NCBI RefSeq assembly: GCF_012396155.1
Contig: NZ_JAAXOY010000002.1
Location: 1-59,867 of the forward strand
DNA: 59,867 nt
Source of the DNA: Cellulomonas septica
Lineage (GTDB): Bacteria; Actinomycetota; Actinomycetes; Actinomycetales; Cellulomonadaceae
Direction of reading: 5' to 3'
Positions within the stretch are counted from its first letter, which is position 1. Every line of letters starts with the position of its first letter. Under the pieces are notes generated by a model. That model saw only the letters and a list, made by a program, of their open reading frames with translations, was not told the origin of the DNA and ran no database searches. Shown piece by piece: positions 1-7,374 of the stretch. Both the position numbers and the translations under genes were made by a program.

Positions 1-1
1 C

Positions 2-334
2 CCCGGCTCGTGGGGCACCGCGGGCGGTGCCGCCACCGGCGCACCCGCAGGTCCGGGCGCGGGCGCCCCCTTCGGCAAGCGCACCGACGCACCGGCCGCC
101 GGCGCGACGCGCCTCGACGACCTGGACGAGGACGACGACGAGGACGACGAGGACGACGACGAGCGCCCCCGCCACCCGTACACGTGGCTGCACCTGATCG
201 TGCTCGCGCTCGTCGCGTTCGTGCTCGGCTTCCTCATCGTGCTGCTGCTCAACAACGCCCGCGGCGAGGAGCCCGCTGCGAACGCGGCCGCGCCGGCGGA
301 CGCCGCCCACGTGAGCGCCCCGCTCACCACCTGA
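2..334 (+). CDS. C-terminal part of a single-pass membrane protein (5' truncated)
   Basis: The reading frame is open from the window edge to TGA at 332-334, so the N-terminus is missing. The visible 110 residues are a Gly/Ala/Pro-rich stretch, then a very acidic run (DDLDEDDDEDDEDDDE), then one hydrophobic segment of about 23 residues (LHLIVLALVAFVLGFLIVLLL), then a short Ala-rich tail. That is the layout of a membrane protein with a long disordered, probably cytoplasmic, N-terminal part. It lies 21 bp upstream of rsfS on the same strand, so the two are probably co-transcribed. I do not recognise a family. Confidence 0.75.
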   Translation, partial: PGSWGTAGGAATGAPAGPGAGAPFGKRTDAPAAGATRLDDLDEDDDEDDEDDDERPRHPYTWLHLIVLALVAFVLGFLIVLLLNNARGEEPAANAAAPADAAHVSAPLTT

Positions 335-355
335 CCGCACCACCCGAGGAGTTCC

Positions 356-739
356 GTGCCCGCGACCGAACGAGCCGTCGAGCTCGCCGTGGCGGCGGCC
401 CGCGCCGCCTCCGACCTCAAGGCGCAGGAGATCATCGCGCTCGACGTCAGCGAGCAGCTCGTGCTGACCGACGTGTTCCTGATCGCGTCCGGCACCAACG
501 AGCGGCAGGTCGGCGCGATCGTCGACGCCGTCGAGGAGGCGATGTTCCACCTCGGCAGCAAGCCCGTGCGCCGCGAGGGCAAGGGCCAGGGCCGCTGGGT
601 CCTGATCGACTTCGGCGACGTCGTCGTGCACGTCCAGCACGCCGAGGACCGCGTCTACTACGCCCTCGAGCGGCTCTGGAAGGACTGCCCGCTCATCGAG
701 CTCCCCGCCGACGTGCACGGCGAGGGCAGCGAGGCGTGA
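356..739 (+). CDS. rsfS: Ribosomal silencing factor RsfS
   Basis: The 127-residue product has the length and pattern of the RsfS/Iojap family. It has a DVFLIASGTNERQVGAI block near residue 40, then GQGRWVLIDFGDVVVHV, and a C-terminal YYALERLW motif. Family members bind uL14 on the 50S subunit and block subunit joining during starvation. The GTG start at 356 follows GAGGAG at good spacing. The stop overlaps the GTG start of the next gene (GTGA at 736-739), so the two are translationally coupled. An rsfS-phosphoglycerate-mutase-like pair is a common actinobacterial order. Confidence 0.95.
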   Translation: MPATERAVELAVAAARAASDLKAQEIIALDVSEQLVLTDVFLIASGTNERQVGAIVDAVEEAMFHLGSKPVRREGKGQGRWVLIDFGDVVVHVQHAEDRVYYALERLWKDCPLIELPADVHGEGSEA

Positions 740-1431
740 CCGCCGGACGCGTGCTGCTGTGGCGGCACGGGCGCACCGCCCACAACGCCTCCGCGCGCCT
801 GCAGGGCCAGGTCGACATCCCGCTCGACGAGGTCGGCCGTTGGCAGGCCCGCACCGCCGCCGCCCGGATGATCGCCCGGCACGAGCCGACGCGCATCGTC
901 ACGTCGGACCTCAGCCGTGCGCACGACACCGCCGCCTTCCTCGCGCGCTCCGCGGGCCTCGAGCTCCTCGTGGACCCGCGCCTGCGCGAGCGCGGATTCG
1001 GCATCTGGGAGGGCCTCACGGGCGACGAGATCGTCGCGTCCTGGCCCCAGGAGTTCGCCGTCTGGCGGGCCGGGGGAGAGCCCGAGGGCGTCGGCGCCGA
1101 GACGCGCGCCGAGGTCGCCGACCGGGTCGCCGTCGCCGTCGCCGAGCACGCCGCCGCGCTCGGCCCTGCGGACACGCTCGTGATCGTGTCCCACGGCTCC
1201 GCGATCAGCTCGACCGTCGGCCGCCTGCTCGGCCTGGGGGACCGGCTGCACGCCTTCGCCGGGATGCTCAACGCGCACTGGACCGAGCTCGTCGCGACCA
1301 CGCTGGACGGCGTGCCGGGCTGGCGGCTCACCGGCTACAACCTCGGACCGACCGACGCGTCGACCGACTGGAACTCCGGCCCGGACCGCCGCGAGTCCGG
1401 TGCCGACGCCGAGACCCGCGACCCCGATTAG
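736..1431 (+). CDS. Histidine phosphatase family protein (phosphoglycerate mutase-like)
   Basis: The 231-residue product belongs to the histidine phosphatase superfamily. The RHG signature is at residues 10-12 (WRHGRTAHN), and the second catalytic histidine is H153 in VIVSHGSAI. An acidic motif follows the first half (RERGFGIWEGL). The family hydrolyses or transfers phosphate through a phosphohistidine; the natural substrate cannot be told from sequence. GTG at 736 is chosen because it overlaps the rsfS stop and places RHG at the usual distance from the N-terminus; the open frame upstream has the composition of an rsfS shadow. The last 30 residues are polar and probably disordered. Confidence 0.9.
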   Translation: MTAGRVLLWRHGRTAHNASARLQGQVDIPLDEVGRWQARTAAARMIARHEPTRIVTSDLSRAHDTAAFLARSAGLELLVDPRLRERGFGIWEGLTGDEIVASWPQEFAVWRAGGEPEGVGAETRAEVADRVAVAVAEHAAALGPADTLVIVSHGSAISSTVGRLLGLGDRLHAFAGMLNAHWTELVATTLDGVPGWRLTGYNLGPTDASTDWNSGPDRRESGADAETRDPD

Positions 1432-1506
1432 GAGATCGCCCGGGGTTCGTCCTAGACTCTCCGAGCGCCCGCAAGGGTGTGGGACCCGCTTCGGTGGGTT
1501 CGGAAC

Positions 1507-1579
1507 GGGGCTGTGGCGCAGCTGGTAGCGCACCTGCATGGCATGCAGGGGGTCAGGGGTTCGAGTCCCCTCAGCTCCA
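1507..1579 (+). tRNA. tRNA-Ala, anticodon GGC
   Basis: The 73-nt sequence folds as a complete cloverleaf. The acceptor GGGGCTG pairs with CAGCTCC (one G-U), and the D arm contains AGCTGGTA. The anticodon stem CCTGC/GCAGG encloses loop ATGGCAT, so the anticodon is GGC. The T arm is AGGGG-TTCGAGT-CCCCT, and the discriminator base is A1579. The next bases are CCG, so the CCA end is not fully encoded. The 3' half is repeated at 32500, which suggests that this gene served as an integration target. Confidence 0.96.
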
Positions 1580-1637
1580 CCGAAGTAGCAGGTCAGAGGC
1601 CACGTCGGGATCCTGGAAACAGGAGCCGGACGCGGCC
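1546..1637 (+). repeat. Direct repeat copy 1 over the tRNA-Ala 3' half (putative attL)
   Basis: Bases 1546-1601 (56 bp: tRNA variable loop, T arm, acceptor and 22 bp downstream) are identical to 32500-32555. After an A/G difference at 1602 the match runs on to 1637, with a few changes and one indel near 1616. The intact tRNA is at this end and only its 3' fragment at the other. That is the expected result when a tyrosine-recombinase element inserts into a tRNA 3' end and restores it. The att interpretation is an inference. Confidence 0.8.
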
Positions 1638-1639
1638 TC
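1596..1639 (+). terminator. Hairpin after tRNA-Ala, without U tract
   Basis: GAGGCC-A-CGTC (1596-1606) pairs with GACG-C-GGCCTC (1629-1639): an 11-position stem with one A-C mismatch. No T run follows. The matching hairpin in the second repeat copy has a perfect stem and a T run. Confidence 0.5.
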
Positions 1640-2290
1640 TGGCTCATTCACGGACACTGATCGGTTCGGCACCGGCCGGACCGCCCCCATGCTCGCTCCC
1701 GTCGCGCATCGGAGCAGTGGCGCAGACCTGGTCGCAGGGACATCACGGTGACGTCCATGGCCGAGCGGACCCTCACCATCCGCGCGCTGGCGCGCCGGGA
1801 CGCCAGGGCGTCTGACGAGAGGGCCGAGCTCGGTAGCAGGCTCACCCGTGGGGGTGCCTTGCCCGTGGACGACGGACAAGGCCAGGTTCGCGTCCTTCAG
1901 CTCGGCCCGACGTCGTCCGCGCTGGCGGGTGAGCACGCGGTGGTCGCGAGCGCAGCGCCGATGATGCGCAGCGCGACCACCGCGGCCCGTTCCCCGCGTT
2001 CGCCGCGTGGGGCGTCACACATGGTGCCCTCCACGCGGCGAACGCCCCCGGGTCGACGCCCTCCGCGCCGGAACCGGAGCTTCGCACGTCCGTCGTCCCG
2101 TGACTTGATCGTCGTCGAACTGGCCCGACCGCGGTGCGCGCCTCACGTCGCTCGACTACTGAGTCGTCCATGTCCGATCACTCCTCACCTCGTGGGTGGC
2201 GTCGGCGTACGCGACGCTGTCCTCCAGGTCGCCACAGCGTGCGACGAGGAGAGCGTCGGGATCCAGTCGCGCGGGTCCCGACCGGCGATC
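1640..2290. other. Gene-free interval at the left end of the putative island
   Basis: No convincing gene is seen on either strand between the tRNA repeat and the box at 2292. Open frames exist, but they are Arg/Ser/Pro-rich, have no recognisable domain and lack a good ribosome binding site. The interval could be regulatory, or the decayed remains of genes at the element's end. I see no integrase motif in it. Confidence 0.5.
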
Positions 2291-2291
2291 T

Positions 2292-2317
2292 GTCACACGT
2301 TCGTCATGAACGCGTCA
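2292..2317. promoter_or_regulatory. GTCA-repeat box A (11-bp period)
   Basis: GTCA occurs at 2292, 2303 and 2314, exactly 11 bp apart (read as TGAC on the other strand). The core TGTCACACGTTCGTCATG is nearly identical to boxes at 12698, 16236 and 32163. Tandem 11-bp direct repeats are typical of OmpR/PhoB-family response regulator sites. The box lies about 190 bp upstream of the GH15 start. Control of the GH15 operon is inferred. The TGAC strand points away from GH15, unlike the orientation at the other three genes. Confidence 0.55.
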
Positions 2318-2509
2318 TCGAGTCGACCGGTGGTACGGGTGCGCCCGGTCCGGCAGTCTGACCCGCTCGCTGGGCGACGCGGTGGGCGGGGCGGGGCCGG
2401 ACGCATGCACGAGCACCCACCGGTGAGGCTGCGGAACGAGACGGCGCGTGCCACTGTGGACGGGCGTGTCGAGCGGGTGGCGCGCCCGATGCGACCTCTC
2501 CGGAAAGCC

Positions 2510-4315
2510 ATGGCTCAGCTGATCGAGGACTACGGCCTGATCGGGGACCTGCACACCGCTGCGCTGGTGGGACGCGACGGCTCGGTCGACTGGATGTGCC
2601 TGCCACGGTTCGACTCACCCGCGTGCTTCGCGTCCCTCCTCGGCAACGAGGACGCCGGGTTCTGGCGGGTGGCGCCCACCGGAGGGGGTCTCGCGACCCG
2701 CCGGCGGTACCTGCCGGACACGCTCGTGCTGGAGTCCGAGTGGGACACCCCCGAGGGCACCGTCCGCGTGACGGACGCGATGCCCCCCCGAGGCGACGCG
2801 GCCGACGTCGTCCGAGTGGTCGAGGGTGTGCGGGGGCGCGTCCCGATGACCATGGCGCTGCGACTGCGGTTCGACTACGGCCGGGTCGTCCCGTGGGTCC
2901 AGCAGCTCGGCGGGGACCTCGCCGCGATGGCGGGACCGGACGCCGCCTGGCTGCGCACGCCTGCGCGGCTCGAGGGCCGGAACCTCACGACTTACGCCGA
3001 GTTCACGGTCGCCGCGGGTGAGCGGGTGCCGTTCGTCCTCACGTACAAGCCGTCGCACGAGCGGCGTCCCGAGCCGGTGGACCCGGAGCGCGCCCTCGAC
3101 GAGACCGTCCGCTTCTGGCGCGAGTGGGTCGGTCAGGTGCGGTACGAGGGCGGCTGGCGCGACGCGGTCGTCCGCTCGCTGCTGACGGTCAAGGCGCTGA
3201 CCTACGCCCCGACGGGGGGCATCGCCGCGGCGGCGACGACCTCGCTGCCGGAGCAGCTCGGCGGACCCCGCAACTGGGACTACCGGTTCTGCTGGCTGCG
3301 GGACGCGACGTTCGTGCTGCAGGCGCTGCTCGGCACCGGGTTCGTCGCCGAGGCGAAGGCGTGGCGCGAGTGGCTCCTGCGGGCAGTCGCGGGCGACCCT
3401 GCCGACCTCCAGATCATGTACGGCCTCGACGGTGCGCGCCGCCTCCCCGAGCTCACCCTCGACTGGTTGGGCGGGTACGAGGAGTCCCGTCCGGTCCGGA
3501 TCGGCAACGCAGCGGCAGGCCAGCTCCAGCTCGACGTGTGGGGAGAGGTCCTCGACTCGCTGCACCTCGCCAGGGACGCGGGCATCGAGAGCGTCGAGAG
3601 CGCCTGGGAGCTGCAGCGCGCCCTGCTCGACTTCCTCGAGGGGCACTGGGACACGCCGGACAACGGTCTGTGGGAGATGCGCGGCCCGCGCCGGCACTTC
3701 GTGCACTCGAAGGTCCTGGCGTGGGCGGGCCTGGACCGCGCGGTGCGGGCCGTGCAGGACCACGGTCTCGCCGGACCTGTGGACCGGTGGCGCGCGCTGC
3801 GGCACGACATCCACGCCGACATCTGCGCCCGCGGCTACGACGCGGAGCGCGGCACCTTCACGCAGTACTACGGCGCCGACGTCGTCGACGCCTCGCTCCT
3901 CCTGATCCCGCAGACCGGCTTCCTGCCGTGGGACGACCCCCGCGTGGTCGGGACCGTGCGGGCGGTCGAGCAGGACCTCTTCAAGGACGGCTTCGTGCTG
4001 CGCTACGACCCGGGCGCCGACGGCTCGGTCGACGGTCTGCCCGGCGACGAGGGCGCCTTCGTCGCCTGCACCTTCTGGTTCGCCGACGCGTTGCACGGCA
4101 TCGGTCGCCGGCGCGATGCGCGGGAGGTCTTCCAACGCCTGCTCGACCTGCGGAGCGACCTCGGCCTCCTCAGCGAGGAGTACGACACCCGGGCCGGGCG
4201 GCAGGTCGGCAACACACCGCAGGCCTACTCGCACGTGGGACTCATCAACACGGCACGGCATCTCAGCCAGGCGCATCCGGCGACCAGGCCCCGCGGCGGG
4301 ACGAGAGGGAGGTGA
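2510..4315 (+). CDS. Glycoside hydrolase family 15 protein (glucoamylase/trehalase-like)
   Basis: The 601-residue product has the full GH15 pattern. It opens with IEDYGLIGDLHTAALVGRDG and SVDWMCLPRFDSPACFASLL, typical of this family's N-terminus. The (alpha/alpha)6 domain follows with GGPRNWDYRFCWLRDATF, the general acid region WEMRGPRRHFVHSKVLAWAG, and the general base in LLSEEYDTRAGRQVGNTPQA. Relatives hydrolyse alpha-glucosidic bonds in glucans, or trehalose. No signal peptide is seen, so it is probably cytoplasmic. ATG 2510 fits the family N-terminus; ATG 2489 in frame is an alternative, and neither has a strong ribosome binding site. The stop is 5 bp before the glucose dehydrogenase start, so the two form an operon. 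Confidence 0.88.
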   Translation: MAQLIEDYGLIGDLHTAALVGRDGSVDWMCLPRFDSPACFASLLGNEDAGFWRVAPTGGGLATRRRYLPDTLVLESEWDTPEGTVRVTDAMPPRGDAADVVRVVEGVRGRVPMTMALRLRFDYGRVVPWVQQLGGDLAAMAGPDAAWLRTPARLEGRNLTTYAEFTVAAGERVPFVLTYKPSHERRPEPVDPERALDETVRFWREWVGQVRYEGGWRDAVVRSLLTVKALTYAPTGGIAAAATTSLPEQLGGPRNWDYRFCWLRDATFVLQALLGTGFVAEAKAWREWLLRAVAGDPADLQIMYGLDGARRLPELTLDWLGGYEESRPVRIGNAAAGQLQLDVWGEVLDSLHLARDAGIESVESAWELQRALLDFLEGHWDTPDNGLWEMRGPRRHFVHSKVLAWAGLDRAVRAVQDHGLAGPVDRWRALRHDIHADICARGYDAERGTFTQYYGADVVDASLLLIPQTGFLPWDDPRVVGTVRAVEQDLFKDGFVLRYDPGADGSVDGLPGDEGAFVACTFWFADALHGIGRRRDAREVFQRLLDLRSDLGLLSEEYDTRAGRQVGNTPQAYSHVGLINTARHLSQAHPATRPRGGTRGR

Positions 4316-4320
4316 AGGGG

Positions 4321-5382
4321 GTGCGTGCTCTCACCGTCGTACCCCGGCAGGCGCACAGCCTCGAGGTCACCGACGTCGACGACGTCGAACCCGGCCCCGA
4401 CGAGTTGCTGGTGGACGCCGTCGCCGTGGGCGTGTGTGGCACCGACCGCGAGATCGCGACGGGGGACTACGGGTGGGCACCACCCGGACGCGACCGCCTC
4501 GTGATCGGCCACGAGTCCCTGGGGGAGGTCCGGTACGCGCCCGACGGGAGCGACTTCGCGGCGGGAGACCTCGTGGTCGGCGTCGTGCGTCGGCCCGACC
4601 CGGTGCCGTGCGGTGCGTGTGCCCACGGGCAGTTCGACATGTGCCGCAACGGCCGCTACACCGAGCGAGGGATCAAGCAGATCGACGGCTACGCGAGCGA
4701 GCGGTGGACCGTCGAGACGCAGTACGCGGTGCGGCTCGACCGCGGTTTGCGCGACGTCGGCGTGCTGATGGAACCCACCACCGTGGTCGCGAAGGCGTGG
4801 GACCAGGTGCAGCGCGTCGGCGAGCGCGCCTGGTTCGAGCCCCGGACGGCGCTGGTCACGGGCGCAGGCCCGATCGGGCTGCTCGCGGCACTCCTGGGTG
4901 TCCAGCGCGGCCTCGAGGTCCACGTCCTCGACCGCGTCACCGACGGGCCCAAACCGCAGCTGGTGGCGGACCTCGATGCGACCTACCACCACGACGGCCT
5001 CGAGGACGCCGTGGCCGCAGCGCAGCCGGACATTGTCATCGAGGCCACCGGCGTCGGTGCACTCGTCTTCGGTGCCATCGCCGCGACCGCCTCCTTCGGC
5101 ATCACGTGCCTCACCGGCGTCTCGCCCGCAGGACGACGGCTGACGATCGACGCCGGCCAGCTCAACCGCGAGCTCGTGCTCGAGAACGACGCCGTGGTGG
5201 GTTCCGTGAACGCCAACCTCGACCACTACCGGGCGGCGGCCGACGCGCTCGCGCGCGCGGACCACGACTGGCTCGCCCGGCTCGTCACCCGACGCGTCCC
5301 GCTCGAGCGCTACGCCGAGGCGTTCGAACGTCGCGACGACGACGTCAAGGTGGTCCTCACGTTCGACGGCGGCGCACCGTGA
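4321..5382 (+). CDS. Zinc-dependent glucose 1-dehydrogenase-like oxidoreductase
   Basis: The 353-residue medium-chain dehydrogenase resembles the archaeal-type glucose 1-dehydrogenases with a special C-terminal domain. Catalytic zinc residues are C39 with T41 (VGVCGTDRE) and the GHES motif. A structural-zinc segment CGACAHGQFDMC is present, and the nucleotide fold is marked by VTGAGPIGLLAALLG. Family members oxidise glucose to gluconolactone with NAD(P). It sits directly after GH15, which would supply glucose, and overlaps the NDH-2 start by GTGA, suggesting a path from glucan to quinone. GTG 4321 follows a purine-rich AGGGAGGTGAAGGGG. Use of another aldose is possible. Confidence 0.8.
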   Translation: MRALTVVPRQAHSLEVTDVDDVEPGPDELLVDAVAVGVCGTDREIATGDYGWAPPGRDRLVIGHESLGEVRYAPDGSDFAAGDLVVGVVRRPDPVPCGACAHGQFDMCRNGRYTERGIKQIDGYASERWTVETQYAVRLDRGLRDVGVLMEPTTVVAKAWDQVQRVGERAWFEPRTALVTGAGPIGLLAALLGVQRGLEVHVLDRVTDGPKPQLVADLDATYHHDGLEDAVAAAQPDIVIEATGVGALVFGAIAATASFGITCLTGVSPAGRRLTIDAGQLNRELVLENDAVVGSVNANLDHYRAAADALARADHDWLARLVTRRVPLERYAEAFERRDDDVKVVLTFDGGAP

Positions 5383-6719
5383 CAGGGCAGCACCCACAGG
5401 CGGCCGCGGGCCGTCCGGCGCGCGTGGTGATCGTCGGCGGCGGCTTCGGAGGCCTGCGGGTCGCACGCGGCCTGCGAGGCGTCGCCGCCCAGGTCGTCGT
5501 GGTGGACCGCCGCAACCACCACCTCTTCCAGCCGTTGCTCTATCAGGTGGCGACAGGTCTCCTGCCCGGCGGCGACATCGCACCAGCGCTGCGTGACGTC
5601 CTGGCGGACCAGCGCAACGCCCGCATCGTGCTCGGCGAGGTCACGGCGGTCGACGCGGACGGCCGTGCGGTCGAGGTCACGACCGCGGACGGCACGAACC
5701 GACGGATCGGCTACGACCACCTCGTCCTGGCGGCGGGCACGACGCCGAGCTACTTCGGCCACGACGACTGGCGGGGGACCGCTCCGCCGATGAAGACGCT
5801 CCAGGACGCCCTGTCGCTGCGCGACCGCCTCCTGCGCGCGTTCGAGGCAGCAGCCGTCACCCACGGCGACGAGCGCCGGGCGTGGATGACGTTCGTGGTG
5901 GTCGGTGCCGGTCCGACGGGTGTCGAGCTCGCGGGACAGCTGTCAGCGCTCGCTCGGCGCACGCTGCGCCGTGAGTTCCACGAGCTCGACACCGACGACG
6001 TGCGGATCGTGCTCGCCGACGGCGGTGACGCCGTGCTCTCACCGTTCGCGCAGCCGCTGCGCGAGCACACCGCCCGCGCGATGGCCGAGCTGGGCGTCGA
6101 GGTCCAGCTCGGGCGTCGGGCTTCCGGCGTCGACGAGACCGGGGTGACGTTCGGCGCGGGCGCCGACTCCGACGGCCCGGCACGGATCGAGGCGCGAACC
6201 GTCGTGTGGGCCGCGGGCGTCCGTCCCGTTCCTCTCGCTGTGCAGGTCGCGCGCGACACGGGCACCTCGAGCGATCGGGGTGGCCGCCTGAAGGTCGAGT
6301 CCGACTGCACGCTCCCGGGGCACCCCGAGATCTTCGCGATTGGCGACATGGTCGACCTCGACGACCTGCCCGGCATCGCCGAACCCGCGATCCAGGAGGG
6401 CAAGTACGTCGCACGCGTGATCCGGCACCGGCTTGGCGAAGGGTCGGACCCGGGACGGTTCCGGTACCGCGACCTGGGGACGATGGCGACCATCAGCCCG
6501 CTCGACGCGGTCGCCGACATCCGGGGGATGCACCTGACCGGAGTGCTCGGCAAGCTGGCGTGGGCGGGGGTGCACATCGCCTTCCTCGTCGGCTGGCCCA
6601 ACCGGGCGGCCACCCTGGCGCACTGGGCGTGGGTGCTCACCACCGGGGGACGCCAGCATCAGGTGATCCTGCGCGGTCGCGCGGGTCGTGCCCGGCGCGG
6701 AGGGACCCCCGCCACGTGA
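5379..6719 (+). CDS. ndh: Type II NADH:quinone oxidoreductase (NDH-2 family)
   Basis: This 446-residue flavoprotein has an FAD-binding VVIVGGGFGGLRVARGL near residue 16, the quinone/FAD region HHLFQPLLYQVATGLL, a second dinucleotide motif VVVGAGPTGVELAG for NADH, and IFAIGDM near the C-terminal third. The tail has the amphipathic, Trp-rich segment HIAFLVGWPNRAATLAHWAW that anchors NDH-2 enzymes on the membrane. The enzyme passes electrons from NADH to quinone without pumping protons. GTG 5379 overlaps the preceding stop. Its place after glucose dehydrogenase suggests it reoxidises that enzyme's NADH. Confidence 0.9.
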   Translation: MTGQHPQAAAGRPARVVIVGGGFGGLRVARGLRGVAAQVVVVDRRNHHLFQPLLYQVATGLLPGGDIAPALRDVLADQRNARIVLGEVTAVDADGRAVEVTTADGTNRRIGYDHLVLAAGTTPSYFGHDDWRGTAPPMKTLQDALSLRDRLLRAFEAAAVTHGDERRAWMTFVVVGAGPTGVELAGQLSALARRTLRREFHELDTDDVRIVLADGGDAVLSPFAQPLREHTARAMAELGVEVQLGRRASGVDETGVTFGAGADSDGPARIEARTVVWAAGVRPVPLAVQVARDTGTSSDRGGRLKVESDCTLPGHPEIFAIGDMVDLDDLPGIAEPAIQEGKYVARVIRHRLGEGSDPGRFRYRDLGTMATISPLDAVADIRGMHLTGVLGKLAWAGVHIAFLVGWPNRAATLAHWAWVLTTGGRQHQVILRGRAGRARRGGTPAT

Positions 6720-6887
6720 CGGCCGCACGGCTCGCCCTCGGCTACGCCGTCGTCGAACTTCTGGGCATCCTGCTCGCGCTCGTGAGCCGGCGGCTTCGCC
6801 ACCTCCCGGTCAGCGATCGTCGCGTCGCAGACGCGGGGTCACCGGTTGCCCGTGCAGGTTCGGGTGCACAGTCCTCAGCATCTGGTC

Positions 6888-7289
6888 ATGGTGGTCTTCC
6901 TCATCAGGACGGCAATCTTCCTCGGCTCTGCAGCCCTCGGGCTGTGGGCCGCATCCCTGCTGCTGGACGACTTCGCCCTCACCGTCTCGGGGTTCCTCGT
7001 GGCGCTGCTGGTCTTCGTCGTCGCTCAGTGGATCCTGTCTCCGCTCATCCTCAAGCTGGCCGTGCGGTACGCAGACGCCTTCGTCGGCGGTGTCGGCCTC
7101 GTCTCGACGTTCGTCGCGCTGTGGGTCGCGACGCTCGTCGGTGACGGCCTCACCATCCAGGGCGTCTCGACGTGGATCCTCGCCACGCTCATCGTGTGGC
7201 TCGTCACCGCGATCTGCACCGCGATCCTCCCGTTGATCTTCCTCCGCAACCGCGCCCACGCGACGGGGAAGAAGAAGTTCGCCGCATGA
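6888..7289 (+). CDS. Small four-TM membrane protein, phage holin family 4-like
   Basis: The 133-residue protein is almost all hydrophobic, with four predicted membrane helices (about residues 3-25, 29-50, 59-82, 92-118) and a basic tail (RNRAHATGKKKFAA). Size and pattern fit the DUF/holin-4 family, which is common on bacterial chromosomes, usually with no phage nearby. Function is unknown; a membrane stress role is often assumed. ATG 6888 is chosen because upstream in-frame codons encode no membrane segment. It is 168 bp after ndh and may have its own promoter. Confidence 0.7.
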   Translation: MVVFLIRTAIFLGSAALGLWAASLLLDDFALTVSGFLVALLVFVVAQWILSPLILKLAVRYADAFVGGVGLVSTFVALWVATLVGDGLTIQGVSTWILATLIVWLVTAICTAILPLIFLRNRAHATGKKKFAA

Positions 7290-7303
7290 GTCACGAGGGC
7301 GGA

Positions 7304-7326
7304 CGGACCCGACAGTGACGGGTCCG
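7304..7326. terminator. Hairpin between convergent genes
   Basis: CGGACCCG (7304-7311) and CGGGTCCG (7319-7326) form a perfect 8-bp stem with a 7-nt loop. It lies between the stop of the holin-like gene (+) and the stop of the ABC permease (-), so it could serve both directions. There is no T run, which is usual for actinobacteria. Confidence 0.55.
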
Positions 7327-7374
7327 GCCTGACCTGCCTCGCCGAGCCGTCGACCACCCGCCGCCTGTCGGAGG

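Noticed and set aside
658-1647. Minus-strand frame of 329 residues across the tRNA, containing GGAEGTRTPDPLHAM
   Set aside because: It is antisense to the histidine phosphatase and the tRNA. This peptide is a familiar artefact from translating tRNA genes; the similar frame at 32413-32619 arises from the repeated fragment.
2615-4276. Minus-strand frame of 553 residues opposite GH15
   Set aside because: The plus-strand frame has full GH15 motifs; the antisense frame has shadow composition and no known pattern.
6716-7144. GTG frame overlapping the ndh stop, starting TAARLALGYAVVELLGILLA
   Set aside because: The first 27 residues could be a membrane helix, but the rest is Arg-rich shadow of the holin-like gene and there is no ribosome binding site. 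At most a degraded fragment.
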